From the NCBI RefSeq assembly GCF_009754945.1, contig NZ_WPIN01000001.1, positions 868,001-932,000 of the forward strand: a stretch of 64,000 bases of DNA. The letters are read 5' to 3'. Of this stretch, positions 56,423 to 64,000 are shown piece after piece. The number at the start of each line of letters is the position of its first letter. Position 1 is the first letter of the stretch. The translations under genes and the position numbers were made by a program. The notes under the pieces were generated by a model that worked only from the letters and a program-made list of their open reading frames with translations, did no database searches and had not been told where the DNA came from. This DNA comes from Spirosoma arboris. GTDB taxonomy: Bacteria > Bacteroidota > Bacteroidia > Cytophagales > Spirosomataceae.

Positions 56423-58429
56423 CTAAACCGGAAGATACACACTAAACGTAGCTCCCTGGCCAGGCTGGCTACTTGCCGTAATGGCCCCACCGTGGTTTTC
56501 CACCACCCGCTGACAAATCGCTAATCCTATGCCAGTGCCTGCATACTCGTTCTTGCCATGAAGGCGCTGGAACACCTGGAAAATGCGATCCGTATACTTT
56601 TCATCAAACCCGATCCCGTTATCTTCTACATTGATTTGATGATACAGCGAGGCTACTACATCAGGCCTCACGCCAGGTGGTAACTCGCTCCGTGATCGCT
56701 GGGAATACGCAATACGGATCTGAGGGGATTGGCCAGGGATCACAAACTTGATGGCATTCGTTAGTAAGTTCTGAAACAGCTGGCCCAGTTGTGACTCGTC
56801 TCCTCGGATCACCGGCAGCGTATCTACGCTAAGTTTTGCACCCGATTGGCTAATCTCCCAATCCAGTGTGGTGAGTACTTCAGTTATAATGGACTCAAGC
56901 GAAATGAGTCTGAAGGTCTGTTGGCGGGTCGTTATGCGTGAGTAGGTCAGCAGCGCTTTAATGAGTGTGGACATACGGGCGCCAGCAGCCGTGATGCGTT
57001 GTAAGTGATCTTTGGTCGCTGCATTCAGGTGCTCATCCAGTTGTTGCGTGAGTAGCGTACTGAACGATTGAATTTTGCGCAACGGCTCCTGCAAATCGTG
57101 GCTGGCCACGTAGGCAAAGGTTTGCAAATTATCATTAGATCGTTTCAGATCCGCGTTGGCCTGACTTAAATCATGGGTACGGGCTTTTACCCGCTCTTCC
57201 AGCTCAGCGGACAGATGCCGGTAGCGTTCTTCGCTCTGGCGAAGGGCTTCTTCGGCACTCTTCCGTTCGGTCACGTCGCTGGCCGTACCAAACCATTCCT
57301 GGATATTGCCCTGCTCATCCAGAATGGGGACAGCCCGCGAGAAGGTCCAGCCCACACTTCCATCTGCCTGAATAACCTGGTGTTCCAATTCGAACACCCG
57401 TTTGCCCGAAATAGCTGCTTCGATGGCTTTTTCTACCTGAATCTGGTCCTCTGCCGGAATATATTTCAGCAGCCAGTCGCGGCTGGGCTCCTGGGTATCC
57501 ATCAAAAACGTTTTTCCGTCCAGTTGATTCATTTGCCGCCAGTCGGCACTCATGGTGTAAACCACGTCTGAACTGGCCGTCACAAACAAACGGAAACGCT
57601 CTTCACTAACCTGTAAAGCAGCTTCAGCCTGCTTACTATCGGTAATGTCCCGAGTCGTGCCAGCTATGGCTTCTACCTCTCCCTTCTCATTGAAAATAGG
57701 GGCAAATACGTAGTCGTACATGCGTTTACCCAGAGTGGCATGCGGAAAGGATACCTCGCCCCGAATGGGTTGTTTAGTCGCTACCACCTGGTCGATTTCC
57801 CGTTCGTGCATCTGAGCGTGCCAGGGTTCGTACCCATTTTCCAGTAGTCCTTTACCGATCGATTCTTCCCAGCTACTGCCCCACATATTCAGCAGCGCCT
57901 GATTCGCGTAAGTAAACCGATAGTTCAGATCAAAGGCATAGACCAGGTCAGGCGTACTGGCTGTAATGGCTTCATAAATCCGCTGCTGGCGCTGGGCAGC
58001 CTGACGGACTTTTTCCTCCCGTTGGTGGTCCAGTATCTGCGGGGGTACCTCCTGAGCCACACCTGCAAAGCGGTAGAGGTCACCGGTTTCTGAAAAGTAA
58101 GCTCTGCCGTAGAAGCGCACCCACCGTCGCTGGCCGTCGTCGGCGCCTAGGGTGCGGAAGGTTTGATCGTATTGCCCAGTCGATTGAGGATTTTTCGCCC
58201 ACTGCATAGCCTCCCTGACCCGGCTTACATCCTCGGGATGAATATACTGGATAACCTGCTCAAACGGCAGCGTATTATCTTGGCCGAAACCGAATAGTTC
58301 CCGGCATCGGTCATCCCAGATGATCTGGTTGGTTTTTAGGTCTGCTTCCCAAACGCCCAGACCGGTCGCTTGTAAGGCAAAGTTTATGTCTAATCGCTCA
58401 ATGAGCGTTTGCTTGTCGAAGCCAGGCAT
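56423..58429 (-). CDS. PAS-domain sensor histidine kinase (orphan)
   Basis: 668 aa without TM helices: three PAS/PAC units (about 10-130, 140-265, 275-395), a coiled-coil segment (about 400-430), HisKA with [16 protein letters not shown] and an ATPase domain ending [10 protein letters not shown]. The multiple PAS domains suggest redox, light or ligand sensing. No response regulator gene is near. The kinase core is nearly the same as in the two paralogues. Confidence 0.92.
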   Translation of the reverse strand: MPGFDKQTLIERLDINFALQATGLGVWEADLKTNQIIWDDRCRELFGFGQDNTLPFEQVIQYIHPEDVSRVREAMQWAKNPQSTGQYDQTFRTLGADDGQRRWVRFYGRAYFSETGDLYRFAGVAQEVPPQILDHQREEKVRQAAQRQQRIYEAITASTPDLVYAFDLNYRFTYANQALLNMWGSSWEESIGKGLLENGYEPWHAQMHEREIDQVVATKQPIRGEVSFPHATLGKRMYDYVFAPIFNEKGEVEAIAGTTRDITDSKQAEAALQVSEERFRLFVTASSDVVYTMSADWRQMNQLDGKTFLMDTQEPSRDWLLKYIPAEDQIQVEKAIEAAISGKRVFELEHQVIQADGSVGWTFSRAVPILDEQGNIQEWFGTASDVTERKSAEEALRQSEERYRHLSAELEERVKARTHDLSQANADLKRSNDNLQTFAYVASHDLQEPLRKIQSFSTLLTQQLDEHLNAATKDHLQRITAAGARMSTLIKALLTYSRITTRQQTFRLISLESIITEVLTTLDWEISQSGAKLSVDTLPVIRGDESQLGQLFQNLLTNAIKFVIPGQSPQIRIAYSQRSRSELPPGVRPDVVASLYHQINVEDNGIGFDEKYTDRIFQVFQRLHGKNEYAGTGIGLAICQRVVENHGGAITASSQPGQGATFSVYLPV

Positions 58430-58759
58430 TGATGTTAAATGAACAGATGTAGAAACAGACCAGCAAGGAATAATTAATAATAGACATTTTGGTAAAAATG
58501 TTCATCTAACTCATCCAGGGGATCGCTTCGGCGAATCCTGCACCGAAGATGCGTATAAGCCCATCGTTCGTAGTGGGCGAGAACTTGGACGCAGCCTTTA
58601 ACCCTCGTAAATAACTAACTGAAAATTAAGCAGCGATAAGAGTAGTTAACGAACGAACTGATTTGTCTATAAATTAGCTCCCTATTTAGCGATTGATATT
58701 CGCTCTACTAGCCCATAAATCCTAATCAATAACGTTAAAGAAGGTGAAGTTACTTGATT

Positions 58760-60322
58760 ATGAATATACCCGTAACCAGTAGCGATCGATTGGCCACCAA
58801 TTCGCTACTTCTTAATGCGATGCCCGGTAAGCATCTAATCCTGTTGCCCGATGAGTTGACGTTTCCCATTGTGGCCGTCTCAGATGATTACCTAACCGCC
58901 TTTGGCCTTCAGCGTGAGGGCTTGGTCGGGTATGGCGTGTTCGAACTGTTCTTTAAGGATGAGATCAATGCGGCCATTGCCCCACGACTCCAGCAATCGC
59001 TGATCCAGGTCATCCGAACAAAACAGACGCACATTATGGCCGATCAGCTCCACCAGTGGCCTAATGCCCAGACGGGTGCATTGGTGGAGCGTACCTGGCG
59101 TCCAGTTAATAAGCCGGTTATCGATAGTGATGGGCAACTGGCCTATATTATTCATACGGTGGAAGATATCACGCCAGAGGTGCAGTTGATGGAGGTCGCG
59201 CAGGCAAACTGGTATCTACAAACCATCATCAATTCGTTTAAAGAACCTATGCAGGTGCTTCAACCCGTTGTTGAAAACGGCGAGATCATTGACTTTTGCT
59301 TTAAGCTCACCAATCAGGCCTATGCTGCCTATGCCAACACCACGCCAGAACAATTGCAGGGCAAGCGGGTAGGGGAGGTTTTTCCTGGCTATTTCGAAAC
59401 GGTGAGCTTTACCAACCCGGTTGAAACCTATAAAACGGGCCAACCACTTACCTTTGACATTCACTATGACAAAGATGGGCTCGATCTGTATAATGTCATG
59501 AGCACGGTCAAGCTGGATGATGAGGTAGTTATCCACTTTACCGATTTTACCCGTGTGCGGCAATTACAAAGTCAGCTCGAAAGTAAGATTGACGAATTGA
59601 ACCGCTCCAACGCTAATTTACAGCAGTTTGCCTACATAGCCAGTCATGATTTGCAGGAGCCGCTGCGTAAAATTCAATCGTTCAGTTCCCTGTTGGCCAG
59701 TCAATTGGATGATCAGTTAACCCCAACCAGTCACGACTACCTTCAGCGCATCAGCCATGCAGGTGCCCGTATGTCTACGCTAATTAAGGATTTGCTGGCG
59801 TATTCGCGGATATCTGCCCAACAGCAGGATTTCGGCCCCGTTTCTCTGGCTACCGTAATAGCCGACGTACTAACCACGCTCGACTGGACAATTAGTCAGG
59901 AAAAGGCTAGGGTCGAAGTTGACGCCTTGCCAATCGTAACCGGTGATGCGTCTCAACTAGGTCAACTGTTTCAGAATCTACTCTCGAATGCGTTGAAATT
60001 TCGTGAGCCCAATCAACCGCCACGAGTGGAAGTACGAAGTGCTCTTCTGACCCGGAGTGAATTGCCTCTGGCCGTCAGGCCAACTAGCTCCGCGACTCAG
60101 TTTCACTGCATTAGTGTGCGCGATGAAGGAATTGGCTTTGATCCCCGGTATGTGGATCGCATTTTTCAGGTCTTTCAGCGGTTGCACGGAAAGCAGACAT
60201 ATGCTGGTACGGGTGTCGGCTTGGCCATCTGCCAACAAGTGGCGAACAATCATGGTGGTGGAATCACAGCCACCAGCGCGCCTGGCGAAGGGGCTACCTT
60301 CTGGGTGTATTTGCCTGTCTGA
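58760..60322 (+). CDS. PAS-domain sensor histidine kinase (orphan)
   Basis: 520 aa. Two PAS-like regions (about 20-140 and 145-270) precede a coiled coil, HisKA with [16 protein letters not shown] and an ATPase domain with [15 protein letters not shown] and GTGVGLAIC. ATG 58760 is preferred to TTG 58754. It is divergent from the paralogue at 56423. The intervening gap 58430-58759 (330 bp) holds no gene, palindrome or repeat that I can support. Confidence 0.92.
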   Translation: MNIPVTSSDRLATNSLLLNAMPGKHLILLPDELTFPIVAVSDDYLTAFGLQREGLVGYGVFELFFKDEINAAIAPRLQQSLIQVIRTKQTHIMADQLHQWPNAQTGALVERTWRPVNKPVIDSDGQLAYIIHTVEDITPEVQLMEVAQANWYLQTIINSFKEPMQVLQPVVENGEIIDFCFKLTNQAYAAYANTTPEQLQGKRVGEVFPGYFETVSFTNPVETYKTGQPLTFDIHYDKDGLDLYNVMSTVKLDDEVVIHFTDFTRVRQLQSQLESKIDELNRSNANLQQFAYIASHDLQEPLRKIQSFSSLLASQLDDQLTPTSHDYLQRISHAGARMSTLIKDLLAYSRISAQQQDFGPVSLATVIADVLTTLDWTISQEKARVEVDALPIVTGDASQLGQLFQNLLSNALKFREPNQPPRVEVRSALLTRSELPLAVRPTSSATQFHCISVRDEGIGFDPRYVDRIFQVFQRLHGKQTYAGTGVGLAICQQVANNHGGGITATSAPGEGATFWVYLPV

Positions 60323-60344
60323 TTCAGGCAATCTTTGTGGGACC

Positions 60345-60408
60345 GTTGGCATTCCACTGAGCTGGCATTTTACTGGGCTGGCACTCCACTGGGCTGGCAT
60401 TCCAGTCG
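60345..60408. repeat. Four tandem 16-bp repeats
   Basis: Four units of consensus GCTGGCATTCCACTGG (60345, 60361, 60377, 60393) with one to several changes each lie in the gap between two convergent genes. Probably a minisatellite. Confidence 0.75.
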
Positions 60409-60423
60409 GGTTTGCCCCATTTT

Positions 60424-61056
60424 TTATGTCAACTCCCTGAGGAATTTTTCGATGTCGGTCTTTCCCTTTTCGGAGGCAACTAGCTCCAGTAGACCGGCCA
60501 GTCGGCGCAGGTAGGTATGCACGGCTGTAGTTTCATCGTCAATCAGCCCGTCAAGTGTTGCCTCGCATAGCCATAGTCGGGCAGTGGCGGCTAATGTGCC
60601 AAACAGTGTCTCCATTTTCGCTTCTGAAAGTGGCGATAGGTAACCTTCGCTTACCAGTCCGTTCAGCTCATGTGTAAAGGATTGTCGCCTTGAAGCTTGC
60701 CCCTGCTGGTATTGGTGCGCAAAGGCAATATCCTGCTTGAGCCACAACGGAAGACTTAGGAAAAACGCCCGGTATTGATATTGATTGAAATACATTCGTC
60801 TATTCATGTCCAGGAAACCGTATAGGCCAGACTCTTTCGGTTGATCTAATAACTCACCATTAGATACAGTTAATCGGTGAGCCAGCTCGGCTAACAAGTC
60901 ATTCTTGGTCGGAAAATAATAGGTGATATGACCGCCCTTCACATTCAATTCTTTTGCCAGTTCGCGTACCCCGACATACTCCACCCCATGTGCATTGTAC
61001 ATTTCGATTGCCTTATTGACAATGAGTTCTCGGGTGGATTGTTTAGATTTTGACAT
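60424..61056 (-). CDS. TetR family transcriptional regulator
   Basis: 210 aa. N-terminal HTH (about 6-55): TRELIVNKAIEMYNAHGVEY then LAKELNVKGGHITYYFPTK. The C-terminal ligand domain is family-unspecific. I use ATG 61056 rather than TTG 61062. It is divergent from a cupin gene, with two identical-core operators between, one covering its own start codon. Confidence 0.9.
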   Translation of the reverse strand: MSKSKQSTRELIVNKAIEMYNAHGVEYVGVRELAKELNVKGGHITYYFPTKNDLLAELAHRLTVSNGELLDQPKESGLYGFLDMNRRMYFNQYQYRAFFLSLPLWLKQDIAFAHQYQQGQASRRQSFTHELNGLVSEGYLSPLSEAKMETLFGTLAATARLWLCEATLDGLIDDETTAVHTYLRRLAGLLELVASEKGKTDIEKFLRELT

Positions 61057-61092
61057 TGTCAAGTTTTGTCTATAATTTTGACACTGTCAAAA
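61050..61092. promoter_or_regulatory. Twin TetR operators between tetR and cupin genes
   Basis: TTGACAtTGTCAA (61050-61062) and TTTTGACAcTGTCAAAA (61076-61092) share the core TTGACA-n-TGTCAA. Centres are 28 bp apart. The first overlaps the tetR ATG (61054-61056) and the second lies 11 nt before the cupin ATG, so both genes can be repressed. Confidence 0.7.
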
Positions 61093-61103
61093 ATAAGAAA
61101 AGT

Positions 61104-61670
61104 ATGGAACAAGTAAAAAACCAGATCCAACTCCCGTTAACAATTGTCAACGGCCCTGGAGATGTCATCATCTTCCAGCGGTATTATAAAAATAAAAAAG
61201 GACAGCAAGCCGTAGAAGTAGAAAATACGATACCTCCCAAAGGTGGGCCACCTATGCATGTGCATTATCGGCAGGATGAATCCCTTACCGTGATAGCCGG
61301 GACAATGGGTATTAAAGAACCAGGACAGCCCGAACGGTATATCACGGTTGGCCAAACTGTAGTATGGAAGGCCGGCCAGCCGCACAAGTTCTGGAACGCT
61401 GGTACCGATACGCTGCACTGCACAGGCTGGGTTGCCCCTGTAGATAGTTTCATTTTCCTGTTATCCGAGATCCATAAATCTGTGAATGCCGGTAATGGCA
61501 AGCCCAGTCTATTTGATATCGCGTATCTAATGAGACGGTATAAGTCCGAATTTTACATGTTAGAGATACCCGCTTTTGTCCAGGCAACCTTCTTTCCCTT
61601 TATGATATTCATCGGCAGCTTGTTGGGTAAGTACAAAAAGTATGCGGATGCTCCGGAACCTGTCCAGTAA
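61104..61670 (+). CDS. Cupin-domain protein with C-terminal hydrophobic segment
   Basis: 188 aa. The cupin fold (about 25-110) has motif 1 with metal-ligand candidates HVHYRQDE and motif 2 PHKFWNAG. A C-terminal hydrophobic helix (FVQATFFPFMIFIGSLLG) may anchor it to the membrane. Function unknown; likely an enzyme or binding protein induced when the TetR ligand is present. The TetR arrangement suggests it is the main target. Confidence 0.85.
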   Translation: MEQVKNQIQLPLTIVNGPGDVIIFQRYYKNKKGQQAVEVENTIPPKGGPPMHVHYRQDESLTVIAGTMGIKEPGQPERYITVGQTVVWKAGQPHKFWNAGTDTLHCTGWVAPVDSFIFLLSEIHKSVNAGNGKPSLFDIAYLMRRYKSEFYMLEIPAFVQATFFPFMIFIGSLLGKYKKYADAPEPVQ

Positions 61671-61689
61671 GTCTGGTTCTCTTTCGGAT

Positions 61690-61760
61690 GGACTTGCTGC
61701 CTTTTACTGGACACGTCTTTTTCGATCTTAACGTATTGTCCAGTAAAAGACAGTAAGTCC
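61690..61760. terminator. Bidirectional terminator-like inverted repeat
   Basis: Arms 61690-61713 and 61737-61760 pair at 22 of 24 positions (core CTTTTACTGGACA). It lies between the convergent cupin and lipoprotein genes. Confidence 0.6.
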
Positions 61761-61776
61761 GCAACACTGGGCAAGC

Positions 61777-62736
61777 TCATTTGTTGAGGTCTGTTACCAA
61801 ATACCCGAATGGCTTGGTCTCGAGTAACAAAGATTTACGCGCATCTACTTCTTTTCGTTCGGTTACATACCCATCCGTGTTGAGGGTGTAGGTAAAGAAT
61901 GAACTGCTAACATGCTGATTGGTTGGTAGTTTAGTTTGCGTCACACTCGCTACCAAATGCTTACTGGGCTTGCCGAAAATTGGCAGATAAACTTCAGGGA
62001 CTGGTTGCCCTTCATTTTGCGAATGGGGAACAGGAAGGTGGGCCCAACTGGTGTTTAGCGGGTTTTTGTCGGCCAGGACTGTGCTCCGAGATGATTGATT
62101 TTGGTCGTAGGTGAGAGTAAGTTCGTGTACAGCTACACCATCCTGTTTCCCGACACGGTCGTAGGTGATTGTTTTAATTAGATCATCATCGGCATTATAG
62201 GTGTATTCGGTCCGATTTGAGCTGTCCCAATACAAGTGCTGGCAAGTTTTGAGTTGACCTTTGGTCGTATACGTATAATACCACATGGTCGTTAATTCAT
62301 GCTGCTTGTAATAGGCCACGTTTTCTTCGATCATAAGATAGCCGATCTGTGTCGATCTGTGACAGCGCCCAGTTGCATCATCGATCCAATATGCATCATA
62401 AAAAACGGGCTGATTATCTATGTAAGAGTACGCATCGATCCGATGGTCGGCATCGTCGTAGCTGTATTCCCGACGGTATTTTGTGTTGCCACGGGCATCT
62501 GCTCCAGAGGTTACCCGTTTCAATCGCCCATCATTGTAATAGGTCAGTGTTGCATCCCCATGTCTGGTAAGTTTATATACTTTAGGAAGCGCAGATAAGC
62601 GGGCACTGTTTGCTAATTCTGACGAGGTAACTACTGGCTGATCAGGAATAACCAGCTTGTTTTCCTGGCAGGACGTAAACCCAATCAGGACGACCAGGCT
62701 GGCGATTGCCATATTTTTTTGAAATAATGCGTTCAT
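61777..62736 (-). CDS. Lipoprotein with YD-repeat-like beta strands, function unknown
   Basis: 319 aa. A lipoprotein signal with FTSC (Cys at about residue 23) precedes a beta-rich domain containing YYNDGRLKRV, YSYDDADHRID and YTYNADDDLIKTIT, echoes of Rhs/YD repeats. Proteins of this type in Bacteroidota are cell-surface lipoproteins of unknown role. The ATG at 62736 is preferred because the longer frame lacks a signal peptide. Confidence 0.65.
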   Translation of the reverse strand: MNALFQKNMAIASLVVLIGFTSCQENKLVIPDQPVVTSSELANSARLSALPKVYKLTRHGDATLTYYNDGRLKRVTSGADARGNTKYRREYSYDDADHRIDAYSYIDNQPVFYDAYWIDDATGRCHRSTQIGYLMIEENVAYYKQHELTTMWYYTYTTKGQLKTCQHLYWDSSNRTEYTYNADDDLIKTITYDRVGKQDGVAVHELTLTYDQNQSSRSTVLADKNPLNTSWAHLPVPHSQNEGQPVPEVYLPIFGKPSKHLVASVTQTKLPTNQHVSSSFFTYTLNTDGYVTERKEVDARKSLLLETKPFGYLVTDLNK

Positions 62737-62908
62737 GTGTAGTGTGTTGTTTATTGTTGAGCAAAGGTGAGGTTGACAGAGGTCGCTAATCAAAAATTTA
62801 AGCACCATTGGTCCTGTCTGGCTATTGAATCGTAGCCAATTCGCAATGAATTGTTTTAGCGTCATCAGTTACTCGTTTGCCTTGAGCTTGTCAATACATG
62901 GAACACAA

Positions 62909-62942
62909 AAAAGCCCTCCGACGTGAACGGCGGAAGGCTTTT
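62909..62942 (-). terminator. Terminator after the globin gene
   Basis: AAAAGCCCTCCG and CGGCGGAAGGCTTTT form a stem with one mismatch and an A/T-rich flank, 24 nt after the globin stop on the leftward strand. Confidence 0.7.
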
Positions 62943-62965
62943 CATAAAGTCTTGACATAAACGTT

Positions 62966-63370
62966 CTAGTCATTTTCCCGCATGGATTGGGCCAGATTGT
63001 CATAACACGCTACCCAGGCCTGTTGCACGGCATTGTTCCAGTCATTGCCCAGGCCTCGTTCGAGTGTCCATAACAAGGCTTCTTTCACTGCCACATAGTG
63101 CTCGGGCTTTACACCATACCCTTTATGACTCCGGGCTAACTGACCAATTTCCTGTGCCACGGTAGTGGGGCGATCCAGACGAGCCACGATGATACTAAGC
63201 ATGTCAACAAACTTTTTATATTGACTTTCCATCGAACCAGTAAACATGGGTCGCAGTGCCGGGTAGGTGATGAATAATTGTCCATAGAAGACATCACCCA
63301 GCACAGTTGGGTCTACCTCACGCAGGAGTTTCCAGGTTTGTTGAACGAGTTGAAGTTGTTGATTCGTCAT
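62966..63370 (-). CDS. Single-domain globin
   Basis: 134 aa globin fold without a reductase domain. Candidates are the B10 Tyr in DVFYGQLF, a distal Gln near residue 50 and the proximal His H82 in ARSHKGYGV. It resembles Vitreoscilla-type bacterial haemoglobins or flavohaemoglobin globin domains, with roles in oxygen or NO chemistry. The upstream frame to 63784 adds no globin-like residues, so ATG 63370 is the start. Confidence 0.85.
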   Translation of the reverse strand: MTNQQLQLVQQTWKLLREVDPTVLGDVFYGQLFITYPALRPMFTGSMESQYKKFVDMLSIIVARLDRPTTVAQEIGQLARSHKGYGVKPEHYVAVKEALLWTLERGLGNDWNNAVQQAWVACYDNLAQSMREND

Positions 63371-63502
63371 GGGAAACCTTCTCAATAGGTTATTTAACAG
63401 TGGTTGAGTGTAAATGACTACATAAATACGTCTGTCGCCAATTTTTCTCCCACGACTCGTCGATATTGACTGTTCAGTGGCACGAAACCAGAGTCTAGTG
63501 GA

Positions 63503-63577
63503 ATTGGTGGAGTAAGTGAAGTAGGTGGAATGAGTATACTGGTCACTTACTCCGCCTACTCCACTCACTCCACCAAT
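63503..63577. repeat. Inverted repeat of GGAGTAAGTGAAGTAGG type
   Basis: Arms of 33 nt pair at 28 positions, mostly with G-T wobble at the rest. The sequence runs as degenerate GGAGTA/GGTGGA units. It lies in the 338-bp gap 63371-63708 between the globin and a LytTR gene. Probably a dispersed repeat. Confidence 0.55.
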
Positions 63578-63708
63578 TACTGCTAGATGACTCGTCCGGA
63601 ATTTTGCGTCATTAAACTTGTATTCACTACGGTTCGTTGTCGAAAACTTGCGATTGGCGACTGAAACCGAAAGATTTAGACTAGATTTCCCGCTAGAACC
63701 TTCCCGCC

Positions 63709-64000
63709 ATGAATGCACTCCTAATTGAAGACGAAAAGCTAGTTGCTCTTGAGCTGACGGCCAGTATTGCCGAAGTCGATCCAACCATTAAGATTGTAGG
63801 CACCGTCGGTAGCGTAAAAACGGCCCTGCGGTGGTTTGCCGAAAACGCGGAGCCCGATGTGATCTTTGCCGATATTCAACTTTCTGATGGGATCAGTTTT
63901 ACCATTTTCGATAAGTTTAAGATAACCTGCCCCATTATTTTTACCACAGCCTATAATGAGTATGCTATTCAGGCCTTTAAAGTAAATGGCATCGACTACC
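63709..64000 (+). CDS. Response regulator, N-terminal part (LytTR-type by context), cut by window edge
   Basis: 97 residues of a receiver domain: acidic pair E7/D8 in LIEDEK, phospho-acceptor Asp in VIFADIQLSDG, TTAY and the start of the FKVNGIDY helix seen in LytTR regulators. The C-terminal domain is outside the window. Divergent from the globin gene. Confidence 0.85.
   Translation, partial: MNALLIEDEKLVALELTASIAEVDPTIKIVGTVGSVKTALRWFAENAEPDVIFADIQLSDGISFTIFDKFKITCPIIFTTAYNEYAIQAFKVNGIDY

Noticed and set aside
60345..60408. CRISPR array
   Set aside because: Repeats are contiguous without spacers, and no cas gene is near.
63371..63784. N-terminal extension of the globin ORF
   Set aside because: It runs through a dispersed inverted repeat and the divergent response regulator gene. 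The globin fold starts at 63370.

Overview
The window reads as chromosomal DNA of a Bacteroidota bacterium, most likely a Cytophagales member close to Spirosoma. This is inferred from gene content, not from a search. The indicators are a pentose cluster run by a Nudix-type regulator and a two-piece transketolase, a plugged outer-membrane TonB-type receptor, many secreted glycosidases, PadR regulators coupled to MacB/FtsX-type permeases with a soluble N-terminal prefix, LytTR two-component pairs, TAnnTTTG-like -7 promoter boxes and weak Shine-Dalgarno signals. No rRNA, tRNA, CRISPR array, transposase or phage gene was seen.

Layout, left to right. 1-164 is the tail of an unknown gene. 330-7282 is a xylose catabolism cluster: Nudix-like regulator, xylulokinase, xylose isomerase, split transketolase and a Gfo/Idh/MocA oxidoreductase. 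A triple operator lies before xylB. 7487-15619 encodes secreted carbohydrate enzymes: DUF1080 protein, beta-propeller/cupredoxin fusion, GH18 chitinase and GH2 exo-glycosidase. 15704-18873 is the first PadR-permease cassette. 18934-22018 holds a PQQ-type sugar dehydrogenase and a LytTR/LytS pair. 23461-29236 is a periplasmic molybdenum hydroxylase operon: 2Fe-2S subunit, diheme cytochrome c, Tat-exported molybdopterin subunit, AraC regulator and XdhC maturation factor. A TonB-type receptor follows (29485-32031).

32203-34173 runs leftward: msrA, msrB, a GNAT-like protein and a tiny overlapping ORF that may be a toxin-antitoxin-like pair. 34296-40838 carries a DUF1543 protein, a second AraC paralogue, an NTF2-like protein, a Zn alcohol dehydrogenase, two aldo/keto reductases and an NAD(P)-binding protein. 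Three promoters here and in the molybdenum hydroxylase region share direct repeats with a 21-bp period, suggesting one AraC-controlled carbonyl-metabolism regulon. 41188-50526 has a GAF kinase, a quinone reductase-like flavoprotein, GH43, an AT-rich leftward block of membrane proteins with their own winged-helix regulator and repeated operator, a PAP2 phosphatase and an OmpR-type two-component system. 50629-53806 is the second PadR-permease cassette.

53827-64000 contains DUF4256, YdeI-like, DoxX, AHSA1/ArsR, two PAS kinases, a TetR/cupin divergent pair with twin operators, a lipoprotein, a globin and the start of a LytTR regulator.

Dispersed long palindromes mark many gene borders: two copies of a GC-rich CCCCTCTCCC element, a perfect 35-bp inverted repeat, an 80-nt cloverleaf-like element and others. 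Coordinates were counted by hand, start codons were chosen by family length and context, and functional calls rest on motif recognition without searches.
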